From Streptomyces fuscichromogenes (GTDB lineage: Bacteria; Actinomycetota; Actinomycetes; Streptomycetales; Streptomycetaceae), in assembly GCF_014645815.1 (NCBI RefSeq), contig NZ_BMML01000013.1, forward strand, positions 186,001 to 250,000: a stretch of DNA of 64,000 bases, in the 5' to 3' direction. A model generated the notes under the pieces. That model was not told where the DNA came from. It made no database searches and was given only the letters and a program-made list of their open reading frames with translations. Positions 49,581 to 59,009 of the stretch are shown here, piece after piece; within the stretch, counting starts at the first letter, position 1, and each line of letters opens with the position of its first letter. The position numbers were made by a program, and so were the translations under genes.

Positions 49581-51047
49581 CTACTTCGTGAGCTGGGACA
49601 GCTCCTTGTCGGTGGCCTGGGAGACCCGGCGACGGACGGCGAACCAGCCGGCCACCAGAGTTGCGGCAATCACCGGGATGAGCAGGAGGGTCTTGCGGCC
49701 GACCTCGGGGTCGTTCCACATCATGCCCAGGCAGACCAGCAGGAAGGCGATCGTGGCGATCTCGGTCGCCGGGCTGAAGCGGAGGCGGAACGCCGGGCGG
49801 TCGACCAGGCCCGCCTTCGCACGGCGGACGAAGACCAGGTGGCAGAGCATGATGATCACCCAGGTGCTGATGATGCCGAGGGAGGCCACGTTCAGCACGA
49901 TCTCGAAGGCCTGGCTGGGCATCAGGTAGTTCAGGCCGACGCCGAGCACGCAGACCGCGCAGGTCAGCAGGATGCCGCCGTAGGGCACCTGGCTGCGGTT
50001 CATGCGGGCGGTGAACCTCGGGGCCGAGCCGGCCACCGCCATGGAGCGCAGGATGCGGCCCGTGGAGTACAGGCCGGAGTTGAGGGAGGACATCGCGGCG
50101 GTGAGGACCACCAGGTTCATCACGTCGCCGGCGCCCGGGACGCCGATCTTGGAGAGGACCGTGACGAAGGGGCTCTGGTCGGCCGAGTACACCGAGCCGG
50201 GGAGCAGCAGGGCCAGCAGGACGACCGAGCCGACGTAGAAGAGTCCGACGCGCCACATGATCGAGTTGACCGCGCGCGGGACGACCTTCTCCGGTTCGGC
50301 GGTCTCGCCCGCCGCGACGCCGACCAGCTCCAGGGCCGCGTACGCGAAGATCACGCCCTGCATGACGAGGACGACCGGCATCAGGCCGTGCGGGAGGACA
50401 CCGCCGTGGTCGGAGACGACGCTCAGGCCCGGGGTCCGCCCGTCGACCTTGTGCTGGGTGGCGAGCAGGAAGATGCCGATCAGCATGAAGCCGACCAGGG
50501 TGGCGACCTTGATGATCGCGAACCAGAACTCCATCTCGCCGAAGATCCTCACCGAGATCAGGTTCACCGCGAGGACCACGGCGAGGGCGATCAGCGCGAG
50601 CGTCCACTGGGGGATGCTCGTGAACATGCTCCAGTAGTGGGTGTAGAGCGCGATCGCGGTGATGTCGGCGATGCCGGTGGTCGACCAGTTCAGGAAGTAC
50701 ATCCAGCCGGCGACGTAGGCGCCCTTCTCGCCGAGGAACTCCCGCGCGTACGAGACGAAGGATCCGGACGACGGGCGGTACAGGACCAGCTCGCCGAGGG
50801 CGCGGACCACGAAGAAGGCGAAGATTCCGCAGACCAGGTAGGCGAGGGCGAGGGCCGGGCCCGCGTTGTGCAGGCGTCCGCCGGCACCGAGGAAGAGCCC
50901 GGTGCCGATCGCGCCGCCGATGGCGATCATGTTGACGTGGCGGGCCTTGAGGTCCTTGCTGTAGCCGACGTCGCCCGCGTCCGCGGGCGCCTGGGCCGCG
51001 GCGGTCCGGGTGGCGGCCTGTGCCGTGTCCACGGCGTCCTTGCTCAC
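49581..51047 (-). CDS. Amino-acid permease, L-asparagine-permease type
   Basis: A 488-residue APC-superfamily transporter with 12 predicted helices. KDLKARHVNMIAIGGAIGTG is the helix 1 motif of the AAT/GABA-permease group, GELVLYRPSSGSFVSYAREF follows helix 3, and GVAAGETAEPEKVVPRAVN is the conserved loop. Over its length it most resembles L-asparagine permease (AnsP), but substrate cannot be read directly. The start is GTG at 51047 (SKDAVDTAQ), with GTG at 51059 as an alternative. It is divergent from the MerR gene, a possible regulator. Confidence 0.85.
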   Translation of the reverse strand: MSKDAVDTAQAATRTAAAQAPADAGDVGYSKDLKARHVNMIAIGGAIGTGLFLGAGGRLHNAGPALALAYLVCGIFAFFVVRALGELVLYRPSSGSFVSYAREFLGEKGAYVAGWMYFLNWSTTGIADITAIALYTHYWSMFTSIPQWTLALIALAVVLAVNLISVRIFGEMEFWFAIIKVATLVGFMLIGIFLLATQHKVDGRTPGLSVVSDHGGVLPHGLMPVVLVMQGVIFAYAALELVGVAAGETAEPEKVVPRAVNSIMWRVGLFYVGSVVLLALLLPGSVYSADQSPFVTVLSKIGVPGAGDVMNLVVLTAAMSSLNSGLYSTGRILRSMAVAGSAPRFTARMNRSQVPYGGILLTCAVCVLGVGLNYLMPSQAFEIVLNVASLGIISTWVIIMLCHLVFVRRAKAGLVDRPAFRLRFSPATEIATIAFLLVCLGMMWNDPEVGRKTLLLIPVIAATLVAGWFAVRRRVSQATDKELSQLTK

Positions 51048-51264
51048 AGGTGGTTCCACTCTCTGGTGCGCCCGAGCGGGTCGCGCTCGGGTGTCCGGAC
51101 GTACTCGGTCGGCGCCGCTCGGTGGTGGGCACGGACCAAGGCGCCACCTTCCCCCGGTGACCTGGGCGCATGCGATGGCACAGGTCACAGAGCGGAACTT
51201 CTCACAAGCCGCCGATCACGACATAGCGCCGCATGTCGTCCGAGTATGTCGCGGCACTCCCCGG

Positions 51265-51293
51265 TGTCACAGTGCCGGTGTGACAGCGATACT
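51265..51293 (+). promoter_or_regulatory. MerR-type operator and leaderless promoter
   Basis: TGTCACA (51265-51271) and TGTGACA (51279-51285) form a 7-bp inverted repeat directly before a GATACT -10 box (51288-51293), which ends 7 nt before the MerR ATG. A repeat between -35 and -10 is the usual MerR operator position. Confidence 0.55.
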
Positions 51294-51300
51294 GCTGCAC

Positions 51301-52026
51301 ATGACCACCGACGCCGACGGCGACCTCGGGGAGCCGGCGCTCACGATCGACGAGCTGGCCGCGCGGGCCGGCACCACGGTCCGCACGGTCCGTTTCTACG
51401 GCACCAAGGGACTGCTCCCGCCGCCGGTGATCGGTCCGCGCCGGGTGGGTCACTACGGGCACGAGCACCTGGCCCGGCTGGGGCTGATCGAGGAGTTGCA
51501 GCACCAGGGCATGACGCTGGCGGCGATCGAACGCTATCTGGGGCAGCTGCCGCCCGGCCTGAGCCACCACGACCTGGCCGTCCACCGGGCCGTGGTGGCC
51601 TCCTGGGCCCCGGACACCGAGGAGACCGTGACGGCCGGGGAGCTGCGGCGGCGGGCCGGACGGCCACTGGACGAGAAGGACGTCGAACGGCTCGTCGCCA
51701 TGGACGTCGTACGGCCCGACGGGGACTCCTACCGCGTCGACCCCGGTCTGCTCAGGCTCGCCGTACAGCTCCTCGACGTAGCGCTGTCCGAGAAGGCGAT
51801 CCTGGCCGCGCGCACGGTCCTGACCGAACACGCGCGGGCGGCCGCGCACGAGCTGTCCCAGCTGTTCCGGGCCGAGGTGGCGGAGCGGACCGAGGCGGAC
51901 GTGAAGTCCCTGTCCGCGCACATGCAGCCACTGGTCGTGCAGGCTCTGCTGACGGCCTTCCAGCGGTCGCTCAGGGCCGAGGTCCACCAGTGGTCGTCGG
52001 GTGCGGCCGAAGACCGGCCCGCCTGA
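51301..52026 (+). CDS. MerR-family transcriptional regulator
   Basis: A 241-residue regulator. The MerR HTH (about residues 14-82) reads LTIDELAARAGTTVRTVRFY then GHYGHEHLARLGLIEELQHQ and MTLAAIERYLGQLP. A long helical C-terminal region has no Cys cluster, so metal sensing is unlikely and a small-molecule ligand is inferred. The ATG at 51301 is leaderless-looking; an upstream GTG at 51280 would lie inside the operator. Candidate targets are itself, the divergent permease and the NTPase downstream (85-bp gap). Confidence 0.85.
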   Translation: MTTDADGDLGEPALTIDELAARAGTTVRTVRFYGTKGLLPPPVIGPRRVGHYGHEHLARLGLIEELQHQGMTLAAIERYLGQLPPGLSHHDLAVHRAVVASWAPDTEETVTAGELRRRAGRPLDEKDVERLVAMDVVRPDGDSYRVDPGLLRLAVQLLDVALSEKAILAARTVLTEHARAAAHELSQLFRAEVAERTEADVKSLSAHMQPLVVQALLTAFQRSLRAEVHQWSSGAAEDRPA

Positions 52027-52111
52027 TCCGCCGGGTGCGCGGATCGCACGGCCCGAGCAGCGGCGCGTCCCGCGACTGCCCTAACTTGTACGCAGGACAG
52101 GGGGGAAGCGC

Positions 52112-55100
52112 GTGGCAACGAGTGATTCCGGGGGCATTTTCCAGCGCGGGAGCGTGGTGACCGGGGACAGCGTCACGGTGGTCGCAGCACAGCGCCCCCA
52201 CCGCGTCCCGCATCAACTGCCCCGTCCCGCCGCCGCGTTCACCGGCCGGGACCAGGAACTCGCGGAACTCCTGGACCTGCTCGCGCCGGAGGCGGACGCC
52301 CGGCAGGAGCCGCTGCCCGTGCTGGTGACCGGAATGGCCGGTGTGGGCAAGAGCGCGCTGGTCGTGCAGGCGGCGCACAGCGCCGTGCGCCGGGGCTGGT
52401 TCCCCGGCGGAACCGTCTACCTGAACCTGGGCGCACACCATGCCGGGAACAGACCGGTCCGGCCCGCGGACGCGCTGGAATCGGCCCTGTTCTCCTTGGA
52501 CGTGGACCCCCGGCACATACCCGTGGACCTCGACGGAAGGGCGGCCGCGTATCGCACGGCGCTGGCGCGTCTGCCGGGTCCCCTGCTGCTGATACTGGAA
52601 GACGCCACCGACTCCCAGCAGGTGGCGCCACTGCTCTCCGGCGACCCGCGCCACCGGATCGTGATCACGTCGCGGAAGCAGCTGCTCTCGCTCATCGCAC
52701 ACCCCGTCACCGTGAACCCGCTCGCCCGCGCCGACGCCGTGCGGCTCCTCGACACGGTGCTGCAGAGCGTCGCTCCGGGAGACAGCCGGGTGCGCGCGGA
52801 TCCACGAGCCGCCGAAGCCGTCGTGGCGAGCACCGGCGGTCTGCCGCTCGCCCTCGCCATCATCGCCAGACGGCTGACCGTGCACCCGTCGTGGCCGCTC
52901 GCCCGGGTGGCCGAGGAGCTGACCGGAAGCGGCGACGCGCGCGAGCGGCTGGAGCGGCTCGGACTCGAGAACGTCGGCGTCGCCACCGCGATCGAGTCGT
53001 CCTATCGCGAACTCTCCGGGGAAGATGCCCGGTTGCTGTCCACGCTGGCCCTGACGGTCGGCCCGCGCTTCTCCACCGCGACCGTCGCCGCCGGCCTCGG
53101 CACCGGGAGGCGCGAGGCACAAGGCCTCCTGGACCGGCTGCTGGAGGCGCATCTGGTCGAGGAGACGGAGCAGGACCGGTGGCAGCTCCACTCCCTGATC
53201 CGTGACTACGCCACCGCGGTCGCCGACGACGTCATCGACGCCACCGAACTGGAGCTGGTCCGCGACCGCATACTGGACTTCACGCTGCGCCACTCGGATC
53301 CCGCCGACGACGGCTCGGGGCTCTTCACCACCCGCGTCGGCACCCGCCCGCTGGCCGGTGTGCACGGCGACGGCCCCAGTGCGGAGGACCGCCTCGGTGT
53401 CGTCCATGACGTCGAGGTGCTCGCCGATCTGATCGCCGCCGCCGAGACCCGGCCGCCGCTCTCGATCGCCCTCATCGGAAACTGGGGCGCCGGCAAGTCC
53501 AGTGTGATGCTCCAGATCGAGCGGCAGGTGAGACTGCTCGCACGGCTGTCGCGTGGGCGGCCCGGCCGGAGTGCCTTCGTCTCCTCCGTGCGGCAGGTGC
53601 GGTTCAACGCCTGGCACTACAGCGACACCAATGTGTGGACGGGCCTGATCACCCACCTCTTCACCGCCCTGGCCGGGGGCGACGAGGACGAGACGACCGG
53701 TCCCGCGCCGGATCCGCGGCAGGCCCGACGGGACCGCGACACGCTGCGCGCGGCTCTCGACCAGCGGGAGTCGTCGGAGCGGCAGCTCGCCGACCGGCTG
53801 GCCGCCGCCGACCTCGCGATGCCCGCGGCCGGACGGTTCGCGCCCCTCGGATCACCCATGCGCTCCTACCGGGTCCTGCTCACCGCGGTGCGCCAGACGG
53901 TACGCGACCTGCGTGTCGGTCTGCCCGTGCTGGCCCTGTGGCTGCTCCTGGCCGGGGGCGCGACCGGCGTCTGGCTGTGGCGCGGAGCGCTCGGCGGACT
54001 CGTCGCCGGTGTGCTGGCGCTCGCCGCGGCGGCCGCCCCCGCGCGTCCGCTGCTGCGCAGGCTGCGCTCGGCCCACCAGGATCTGCTCGGCCTCACCGAG
54101 CGCCGGTACGGCGAACTGGCCGCGCAGCAGCGGGCCCTGCGGGCCGAGATCAACGGCCTGCGGGAACGGCTGGCCCTCGTCGACGCCGCCGCCCGCCTCG
54201 GCAAGTTCCTCGAAGAGCGCGCCGACGGCACCGCCTACCAGCCCTATCGGGGCGTGCTGGGCCAGGCCCACGCCGATCTGCTGCGGCTCGGCCTGGACCT
54301 GGAGGCCGCCCGCCTGCAGTGGCAGGCGGGCGGTGCCGTCGCCGCCCCGCCGCTGGAACGCATCGTCCTGTACATCGACGATCTGGACCGCTGTCCGCCG
54401 GACCGGGTGGTCGAGGTGCTCCAGGCCGTCCATCTGATGCTCGGCCTCGACCTGTTCGTGGTGGTCGTGGCCGTCGACGCCCGCTGGCTGATCCACTCCC
54501 TGCGGCATCACCACAACGCCCTGTTCCAGCACGAGGACGCGTCGGACGCCACCGGCACCGCCCCGGACATCGGCGGGCTCGCGACCGCGGTGGACTATCT
54601 CGACAAGATCTTCCAGATCCCGTACGCCCTGAATCCGCCGCCGCCCCAGACCATGGCGCGCTATCTGCGTTCCCTGCTGCCGGATCCGCAGGCCGAGGGG
54701 GCCGAAAGGCCGGACCCCGACTCCTTGCCGCCCACTGAGGGGTACGAACCGGACACCCGCGAGGGCACTCCTCCCCCGCCCGGCGAGGACGCCCTCGACG
54801 GCACGCCCGCGGCGGTCCCCGGCCCCGCGCCGGGCGCCGTGCGGGGACCGGCTCCGGAGCCCGCGGACCTGCTGCCGCCGGGGCTGCGCATCGGCACCGC
54901 CGAAATCACGTTCATGACCCGGCTCGGCGCGCTGCTTCCCACTCCCCGGGCCGCCAAGCGGCTGGTCAACCTATACCGGCTCGTCCGGATCGGTGTCCCG
55001 GCCACCGATCTGCCCGCCTTCGCCAGCAGTTCGGGACCTGCGCCCTTCCAGGCCGTGCAGATCCTGCTGGCCGTGCTGGCGGGCAGTCCCAGGGCGGCCG

Positions 55101-55339
55101 AGGAACTGTTCCGGCGGCTGCTGGCCTGCCAGGACGACGACACCGCGCTGGCCGACCTGTGCACCAGGAGCGCTGAAGGACCTCAGGGGTTCGACCGGCT
55201 GGCGCGGGCGCTGCCCGGCGTGCTGCGGGATCTCTCGGCCGACCAGGAGATCCCGCTCACGGTCGGCCACTACCGCCGTTGGTGCGCCGACCTGACCCGC
55301 TACAGCTTCCACACCCGGGGCCTCGCCGCACACCGGTAG
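52112..55339 (+). CDS. NB-ARC + KAP double P-loop NTPase fusion
   Basis: A 1,075-residue protein fusing two STAND-like ATPase modules. A short N-terminus (SGGIFQRGSVVTGDSV) leads to an NB-ARC module: Walker A GMAGVGKS at residues 74-81, a Walker B-like LLLILEDATDS near 156, TSRKQL, and a GLPLAL motif near 241, then a winged-helix region to about 350. A KAP module follows: Walker A GNWGAGKSS near 455, two transmembrane helices at about 603-624 and 627-645, Walker B LYIDDLDRCPPD near 754, and the KAP FQIPY region. A Pro-rich linker (about 870-925) and a helical end close it. KAP NTPases are membrane-tethered with cytoplasmic ATPase parts. Signalling or phage-defence roles are inferred, not shown. 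The GTG at 52112 follows GGGGGAA. Confidence 0.85.
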   Translation: MATSDSGGIFQRGSVVTGDSVTVVAAQRPHRVPHQLPRPAAAFTGRDQELAELLDLLAPEADARQEPLPVLVTGMAGVGKSALVVQAAHSAVRRGWFPGGTVYLNLGAHHAGNRPVRPADALESALFSLDVDPRHIPVDLDGRAAAYRTALARLPGPLLLILEDATDSQQVAPLLSGDPRHRIVITSRKQLLSLIAHPVTVNPLARADAVRLLDTVLQSVAPGDSRVRADPRAAEAVVASTGGLPLALAIIARRLTVHPSWPLARVAEELTGSGDARERLERLGLENVGVATAIESSYRELSGEDARLLSTLALTVGPRFSTATVAAGLGTGRREAQGLLDRLLEAHLVEETEQDRWQLHSLIRDYATAVADDVIDATELELVRDRILDFTLRHSDPADDGSGLFTTRVGTRPLAGVHGDGPSAEDRLGVVHDVEVLADLIAAAETRPPLSIALIGNWGAGKSSVMLQIERQVRLLARLSRGRPGRSAFVSSVRQVRFNAWHYSDTNVWTGLITHLFTALAGGDEDETTGPAPDPRQARRDRDTLRAALDQRESSERQLADRLAAADLAMPAAGRFAPLGSPMRSYRVLLTAVRQTVRDLRVGLPVLALWLLLAGGATGVWLWRGALGGLVAGVLALAAAAAPARPLLRRLRSAHQDLLGLTERRYGELAAQQRALRAEINGLRERLALVDAAARLGKFLEERADGTAYQPYRGVLGQAHADLLRLGLDLEAARLQWQAGGAVAAPPLERIVLYIDDLDRCPPDRVVEVLQAVHLMLGLDLFVVVVAVDARWLIHSLRHHHNALFQHEDASDATGTAPDIGGLATAVDYLDKIFQIPYALNPPPPQTMARYLRSLLPDPQAEGAERPDPDSLPPTEGYEPDTREGTPPPPGEDALDGTPAAVPGPAPGAVRGPAPEPADLLPPGLRIGTAEITFMTRLGALLPTPRAAKRLVNLYRLVRIGVPATDLPAFASSSGPAPFQAVQILLAVLAGSPRAAEELFRRLLACQDDDTALADLCTRSAEGPQGFDRLARALPGVLRDLSADQEIPLTVGHYRRWCADLTRYSFHTRGLAAHR

Positions 55340-55518
55340 CGGTGCGGTCGTACTGCCGGTCACCGGGACGGTCCTCTGCGCTGCCGCTGGGCACGGTGCA
55401 CAGGGCCGGTTCCGGCCGGCGGATCCCGGGGGCAGCGGACGGCACCGCCCTGGCCCGCTCGGCTCCCTGGCCCGCCCAGCGCCCTCGCCCGCTCAGCGCC
55501 CTCGGCGGCGGACCAGGG

Positions 55519-57696
55519 TCAGCGCCCGTCCGTGAAGGTCTCTCCCCGCTCCGCCTTCGCCACCAGCAGCGCGGGCGGGGTGAACCGCTCGCCGTAGGTC
55601 TCCGCGAGTTCACGCGCGCGTGCCACGAAGCCGGGCAGGCCGCCCTCGTAGCCGTTGACGTACTGGAGGACGCCGCCGGTCCAGCCCGGGAAGCCGATGC
55701 CGAAGAGCGAGCCGATGTTGGCGTCGGCGACCGAGGTGAGCACGCCCTCCTCCACGAGGCGGACGGTGTCCAGGGCCTCGGAGAAGAGCATCCGCTCCTG
55801 CATGTCCCGGAACGGGATCTCGTGGCCCGGCTTCGTGAAGTGCTCGCGCAGACCGGGCCAGAGCGCGGCACGCTTGCCGTCCTCGGCGTAGTCGTAGAAG
55901 CCCGCTCCGCCGCTGCGGCCGGGGCGGCCGAACTCGTCGACCATGCGGTCGATGACCGCCTCGGCGGGGTGCGCGGTCCAGGTGCCGCCGGCCTCCTCGA
56001 CGGCCAGCCGGGACTCGCGGCGGATCTTCTGCGGCAGGGTGAGGGTCAGCTCGTCCATCAGGGAGAGCACCTTGGCCGGGTAGCCGGCCTGGGCCGCCGC
56101 CTGCTCGACCGAGGCGGGCTCGATGCCCTCGCCGACCATGGCGACGCCCTCGTTGATGAAGTGGCCGATCACCCGGGAGGTGAAGAAGCCGCGCGAGTCG
56201 TTGACGACGATCGGCGTCTTGTTGATCTGCCGGACCAGGTCGAAGGCGCGGGCCAGGGCCTCGTCGCCGGTGCGCCCGCCCTTGATGATCTCCACGAGCG
56301 GCATCTTGTCGACGGGCGAGAAGAAGTGCAGGCCGATGAAGTCGCTCTGCCGCTCGACGCCCTCGGCGAGGGCGGTGATGGGCAGCGTGGAGGTGTTGGA
56401 GCAGAGCAGCGCGTCGGGGGCGACGACGGACTCGATCTCCTGGAAGACCTTGTGCTTGAGGGCGGTGTCCTCGAAGACGGCCTCGATGACGGCGTCGCAG
56501 CCGGCCAGGTCCTGCGGGTCCCCGGTGGGCGTGATGCGGGCGAGCAGCGCGTCGGCCTTCTCCTGGCTGGTACGGCCCTTGGCGACGGCCTTGGCGCACA
56601 GCTTCTCGGAGTAGGACTTGCCCTTCTGCGCGGCCTCGGTCGAGACGTCCTTGAGGACGACGTCGATGCCCGCGCGGGCGCACGAGTAGGCGATGCCGGC
56701 GCCCATCATGCCCGCGCCCAGGACGGCGACCCTGGTGACCTTGCGGGGCTCGACGCCCTTGGGGCGGTTGGCGCCGGAGTTGACGGCCTGGAGGTCGAAG
56801 AAGAACGCCTGGATCATGTTCTTCGAGGTCTGCCCGGCGGCCAGTTCCACGAAGTAGCGGGCCTCGATGACCTGGGCGGTCTCGAAGTCGACCTGGCTGC
56901 CCTCGACGGCGGCGGCGAGGATGCGGCGCGGCGCCGGGTAGGGGGCGTTGTTGGTCTGCTTGCGCAGGGACGCCGGGAACGCGGGCAGGTTGGCGGCGAA
57001 CTTGGGGTTGGCGGGCGTGCCGCCGGGGATCCGGTAGCCGGGCTTGTCCCAGGGCTGCTGGGACTCGGGGTTGGCGTCGATGAACGCGCGGGCCTTGGCC
57101 AGCAGTTCGTCCGGGGTCGCGGCCACCTCGTGGATCAGGCCGTTCTGCAACGCGCGCGTGGCGTTGTACTGGGTGCCCTGGAGAAGGACCTTCAGCAGGG
57201 CGTCGGCGATGCCGAGGAGGCGTACCGTGCGGACCACTCCGCCGCCGCCCGGGAGGAGGCCGAGGGTGACCTCGGGGCAGCCGATCTTGGTGCCGGGGGT
57301 GTCGAGGGCGACGCGGTGGTGGCAGGCGAGGGCGAGTTCGAAGCCGCCGCCGAGGGCCGCGCCGTTGATGGCGGCGACGACCGGCTTGCCGAGGGTCTCG
57401 ATGCGGCGCAGGTTGCGCTTGATCGCGAGGCCGCCGTCGAAGAGGTCCTGGGCGGTCTCGGGGGTGACCCGGATGAGGTCGCGCAGGTCGCCGCCGGCGA
57501 AGAAGGTCTTCTTCGCGGAGGTGAAGACGACGCCCCGGATCGAGTCCTGCTCGGCCTCCAGGCGGTCGGCGACGGCGGCGATGGACTCGACGAAGGCCGC
57601 GTTCATGGTGTTGGCGGACTGGTTGGGGTCGTCGAGGACGAGGGTGACGACACCGGTGTCGTCCTGTTCCCAGCGGATGGTGGTGCTCTCGGTCAT
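55519..57696 (-). CDS. Trifunctional-type 3-hydroxyacyl-CoA dehydrogenase/enoyl-CoA hydratase (FadB/FadJ-like)
   Basis: A 725-residue fatty-acid oxidation protein. The N-terminal crotonase domain (residues 1-about 270) has FFAGGDLRDL and INGAALGGGFELALACH. The dehydrogenase has VAVLGAGMMGAGIAYSCARAG at about residue 325 for NAD, LCSNTSTLPITALA, and GLHFFSPVDKMPLVEII with the catalytic His, followed by two 3HCDH C-terminal repeats. It catalyses hydration and NAD-dependent oxidation in beta-oxidation. It works with the thiolase 40 bp upstream. Confidence 0.94.
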   Translation of the reverse strand: MTESTTIRWEQDDTGVVTLVLDDPNQSANTMNAAFVESIAAVADRLEAEQDSIRGVVFTSAKKTFFAGGDLRDLIRVTPETAQDLFDGGLAIKRNLRRIETLGKPVVAAINGAALGGGFELALACHHRVALDTPGTKIGCPEVTLGLLPGGGGVVRTVRLLGIADALLKVLLQGTQYNATRALQNGLIHEVAATPDELLAKARAFIDANPESQQPWDKPGYRIPGGTPANPKFAANLPAFPASLRKQTNNAPYPAPRRILAAAVEGSQVDFETAQVIEARYFVELAAGQTSKNMIQAFFFDLQAVNSGANRPKGVEPRKVTRVAVLGAGMMGAGIAYSCARAGIDVVLKDVSTEAAQKGKSYSEKLCAKAVAKGRTSQEKADALLARITPTGDPQDLAGCDAVIEAVFEDTALKHKVFQEIESVVAPDALLCSNTSTLPITALAEGVERQSDFIGLHFFSPVDKMPLVEIIKGGRTGDEALARAFDLVRQINKTPIVVNDSRGFFTSRVIGHFINEGVAMVGEGIEPASVEQAAAQAGYPAKVLSLMDELTLTLPQKIRRESRLAVEEAGGTWTAHPAEAVIDRMVDEFGRPGRSGGAGFYDYAEDGKRAALWPGLREHFTKPGHEIPFRDMQERMLFSEALDTVRLVEEGVLTSVADANIGSLFGIGFPGWTGGVLQYVNGYEGGLPGFVARARELAETYGERFTPPALLVAKAERGETFTDGR

Positions 57697-57736
57697 GGCT
57701 CGTGTCTCCGTGAAGTCTCTTGGTTCCGCGGGGATT

Positions 57737-58951
57737 TCAGACGCGCTCGACGATGGTGGCGATGCCCATGCCGCCGCCCACGCAGAGGGTGGCGAGGCCG
57801 TAGCGCTTGTCCTGGCGCTCCAGTTCGTCGACGAGCGAGCCGAGGATCATCGCGCCGGTGGCGCCGAGCGGGTGGCCGAGTGCGATGGCGCCGCCGTTGA
57901 CGTTGACCTTGTCCAGGGACAGGCCCATGTCCTTCACGAAGCGCAGCACGACCGCCGCGAACGCCTCGTTGATCTCGACCAGGTCGATGTCGTCGATGGT
58001 GAGACCGGCCTTGGCGAGCGCCTTGCGGGTGGCGGGGGCCGGACCGGTGAGCATGATGGTCGGCTCGGAGCCGGAGACGGCGGCCGAGATGATCCGGGCG
58101 CGCGGGGTGAGGCCGTAGCGCTCGCCGATCTCCTTCGAGCCGATGGCGACCAGGGAGGCGCCGTCGACGATGCCGGAGGAGTTGCCCGCATGGTGGACGT
58201 GGTCGATCTTCTCGACCCAGTGGTACTTCTGCAGGGCGACCGCGTCGAAGCCGCCCAGTTCGCCGATGTCGGCGAAGGAGGGCTTGAGCTTGGCGAGGGA
58301 GTCGGCGGTGGTGCCGGGGCGCAGGTGCTCGTCGTGGTCGAGGACGACGAGGCCCGCGCGGTCCTTCACGGGGACCACGGAACGCTCGAAGCGGCCCTCC
58401 TTCACGGCCGTCGCCGCACGCTCCTGGGAGAGCGCCGCGTACTCGTCGACGTCCCGCCGGGAGAAGCCCTCGATGGTGGCGATCAGGTCGGCGCCGATGC
58501 CCTGCGGCACGAAGTTGACGGCCAGGTTGGTCATCGGGTCGTTGAACCAGGCGCCGCCGTCGGAGGCCATCGGCACCCGGGACATCGACTCGACGCCACC
58601 GGCGAGGACCAGGTCCTCGAAGCCCGAACGGACCTTGGCGGCCGCCATGTTGACGGCCTCCAGACCGGACGCGCAGAAGCGGTTCTCCTGTACGCCGGCG
58701 ACCGTGTCCGGAAGTCCGGCGGCGATCGCGGCGATCCTGGCGATGTCGGAGCCCTGGTCGCCGACCGGGCCGACGACGCCGAGCACGATGTCGTCGATGG
58801 CGGCCGGGTCGAGGTCCGGGAAGCGGTCACGGATCTCGTGGATGAGGCCGACGACCAGGTCGATCGGCTTCGTGCCGTGCAGGGCGCCGTTCGCCTTGCC
58901 GCGGCCGCGCGGGGTGCGGATCGCGTCGTACACGTACGCTTCGGTGCTCAC
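57737..58951 (-). CDS. Acetyl-CoA C-acyltransferase (thiolase, FadA-like)
   Basis: A 404-residue degradative thiolase for the last step of beta-oxidation. The acyl-accepting Cys is in ENRFCASGLEAVNMA (about residue 93), the active-site His in GGAIALGHPLGATGA, and the second Cys in TLCVGGGMG. The GTG at 58951 follows AAAGG by 8 nt. It is the first gene of a two-gene unit with the FadB-like protein and follows the LLM oxidoreductase gene by 58 bp. Confidence 0.95.
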   Translation of the reverse strand: MSTEAYVYDAIRTPRGRGKANGALHGTKPIDLVVGLIHEIRDRFPDLDPAAIDDIVLGVVGPVGDQGSDIARIAAIAAGLPDTVAGVQENRFCASGLEAVNMAAAKVRSGFEDLVLAGGVESMSRVPMASDGGAWFNDPMTNLAVNFVPQGIGADLIATIEGFSRRDVDEYAALSQERAATAVKEGRFERSVVPVKDRAGLVVLDHDEHLRPGTTADSLAKLKPSFADIGELGGFDAVALQKYHWVEKIDHVHHAGNSSGIVDGASLVAIGSKEIGERYGLTPRARIISAAVSGSEPTIMLTGPAPATRKALAKAGLTIDDIDLVEINEAFAAVVLRFVKDMGLSLDKVNVNGGAIALGHPLGATGAMILGSLVDELERQDKRYGLATLCVGGGMGIATIVERV

Positions 58952-59009
58952 TGGACAAGCCTTTCAACGAGGGTTTTTCAAGAGACGAGGGCTTTCAGGA
59001 GTAGGCGGG

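Noticed and set aside
48604..51171. 855-codon minus-strand frame covering the macro and permease genes
   Set aside because: Runs out of frame through two real genes and is Arg/Pro-rich; not coding.
52112..55339. Calling the NB-ARC-KAP protein an established anti-phage system
   Set aside because: No known partner, effector domain or defence-island neighbours are visible; only the architecture is supported.
55404..55417. GGCCGG-TT-CCGGCC palindrome as a terminator between the NTPase and FadB-like genes
   Set aside because: The loop is only 2 nt and the stem short; not distinguishable from background G+C palindromes.
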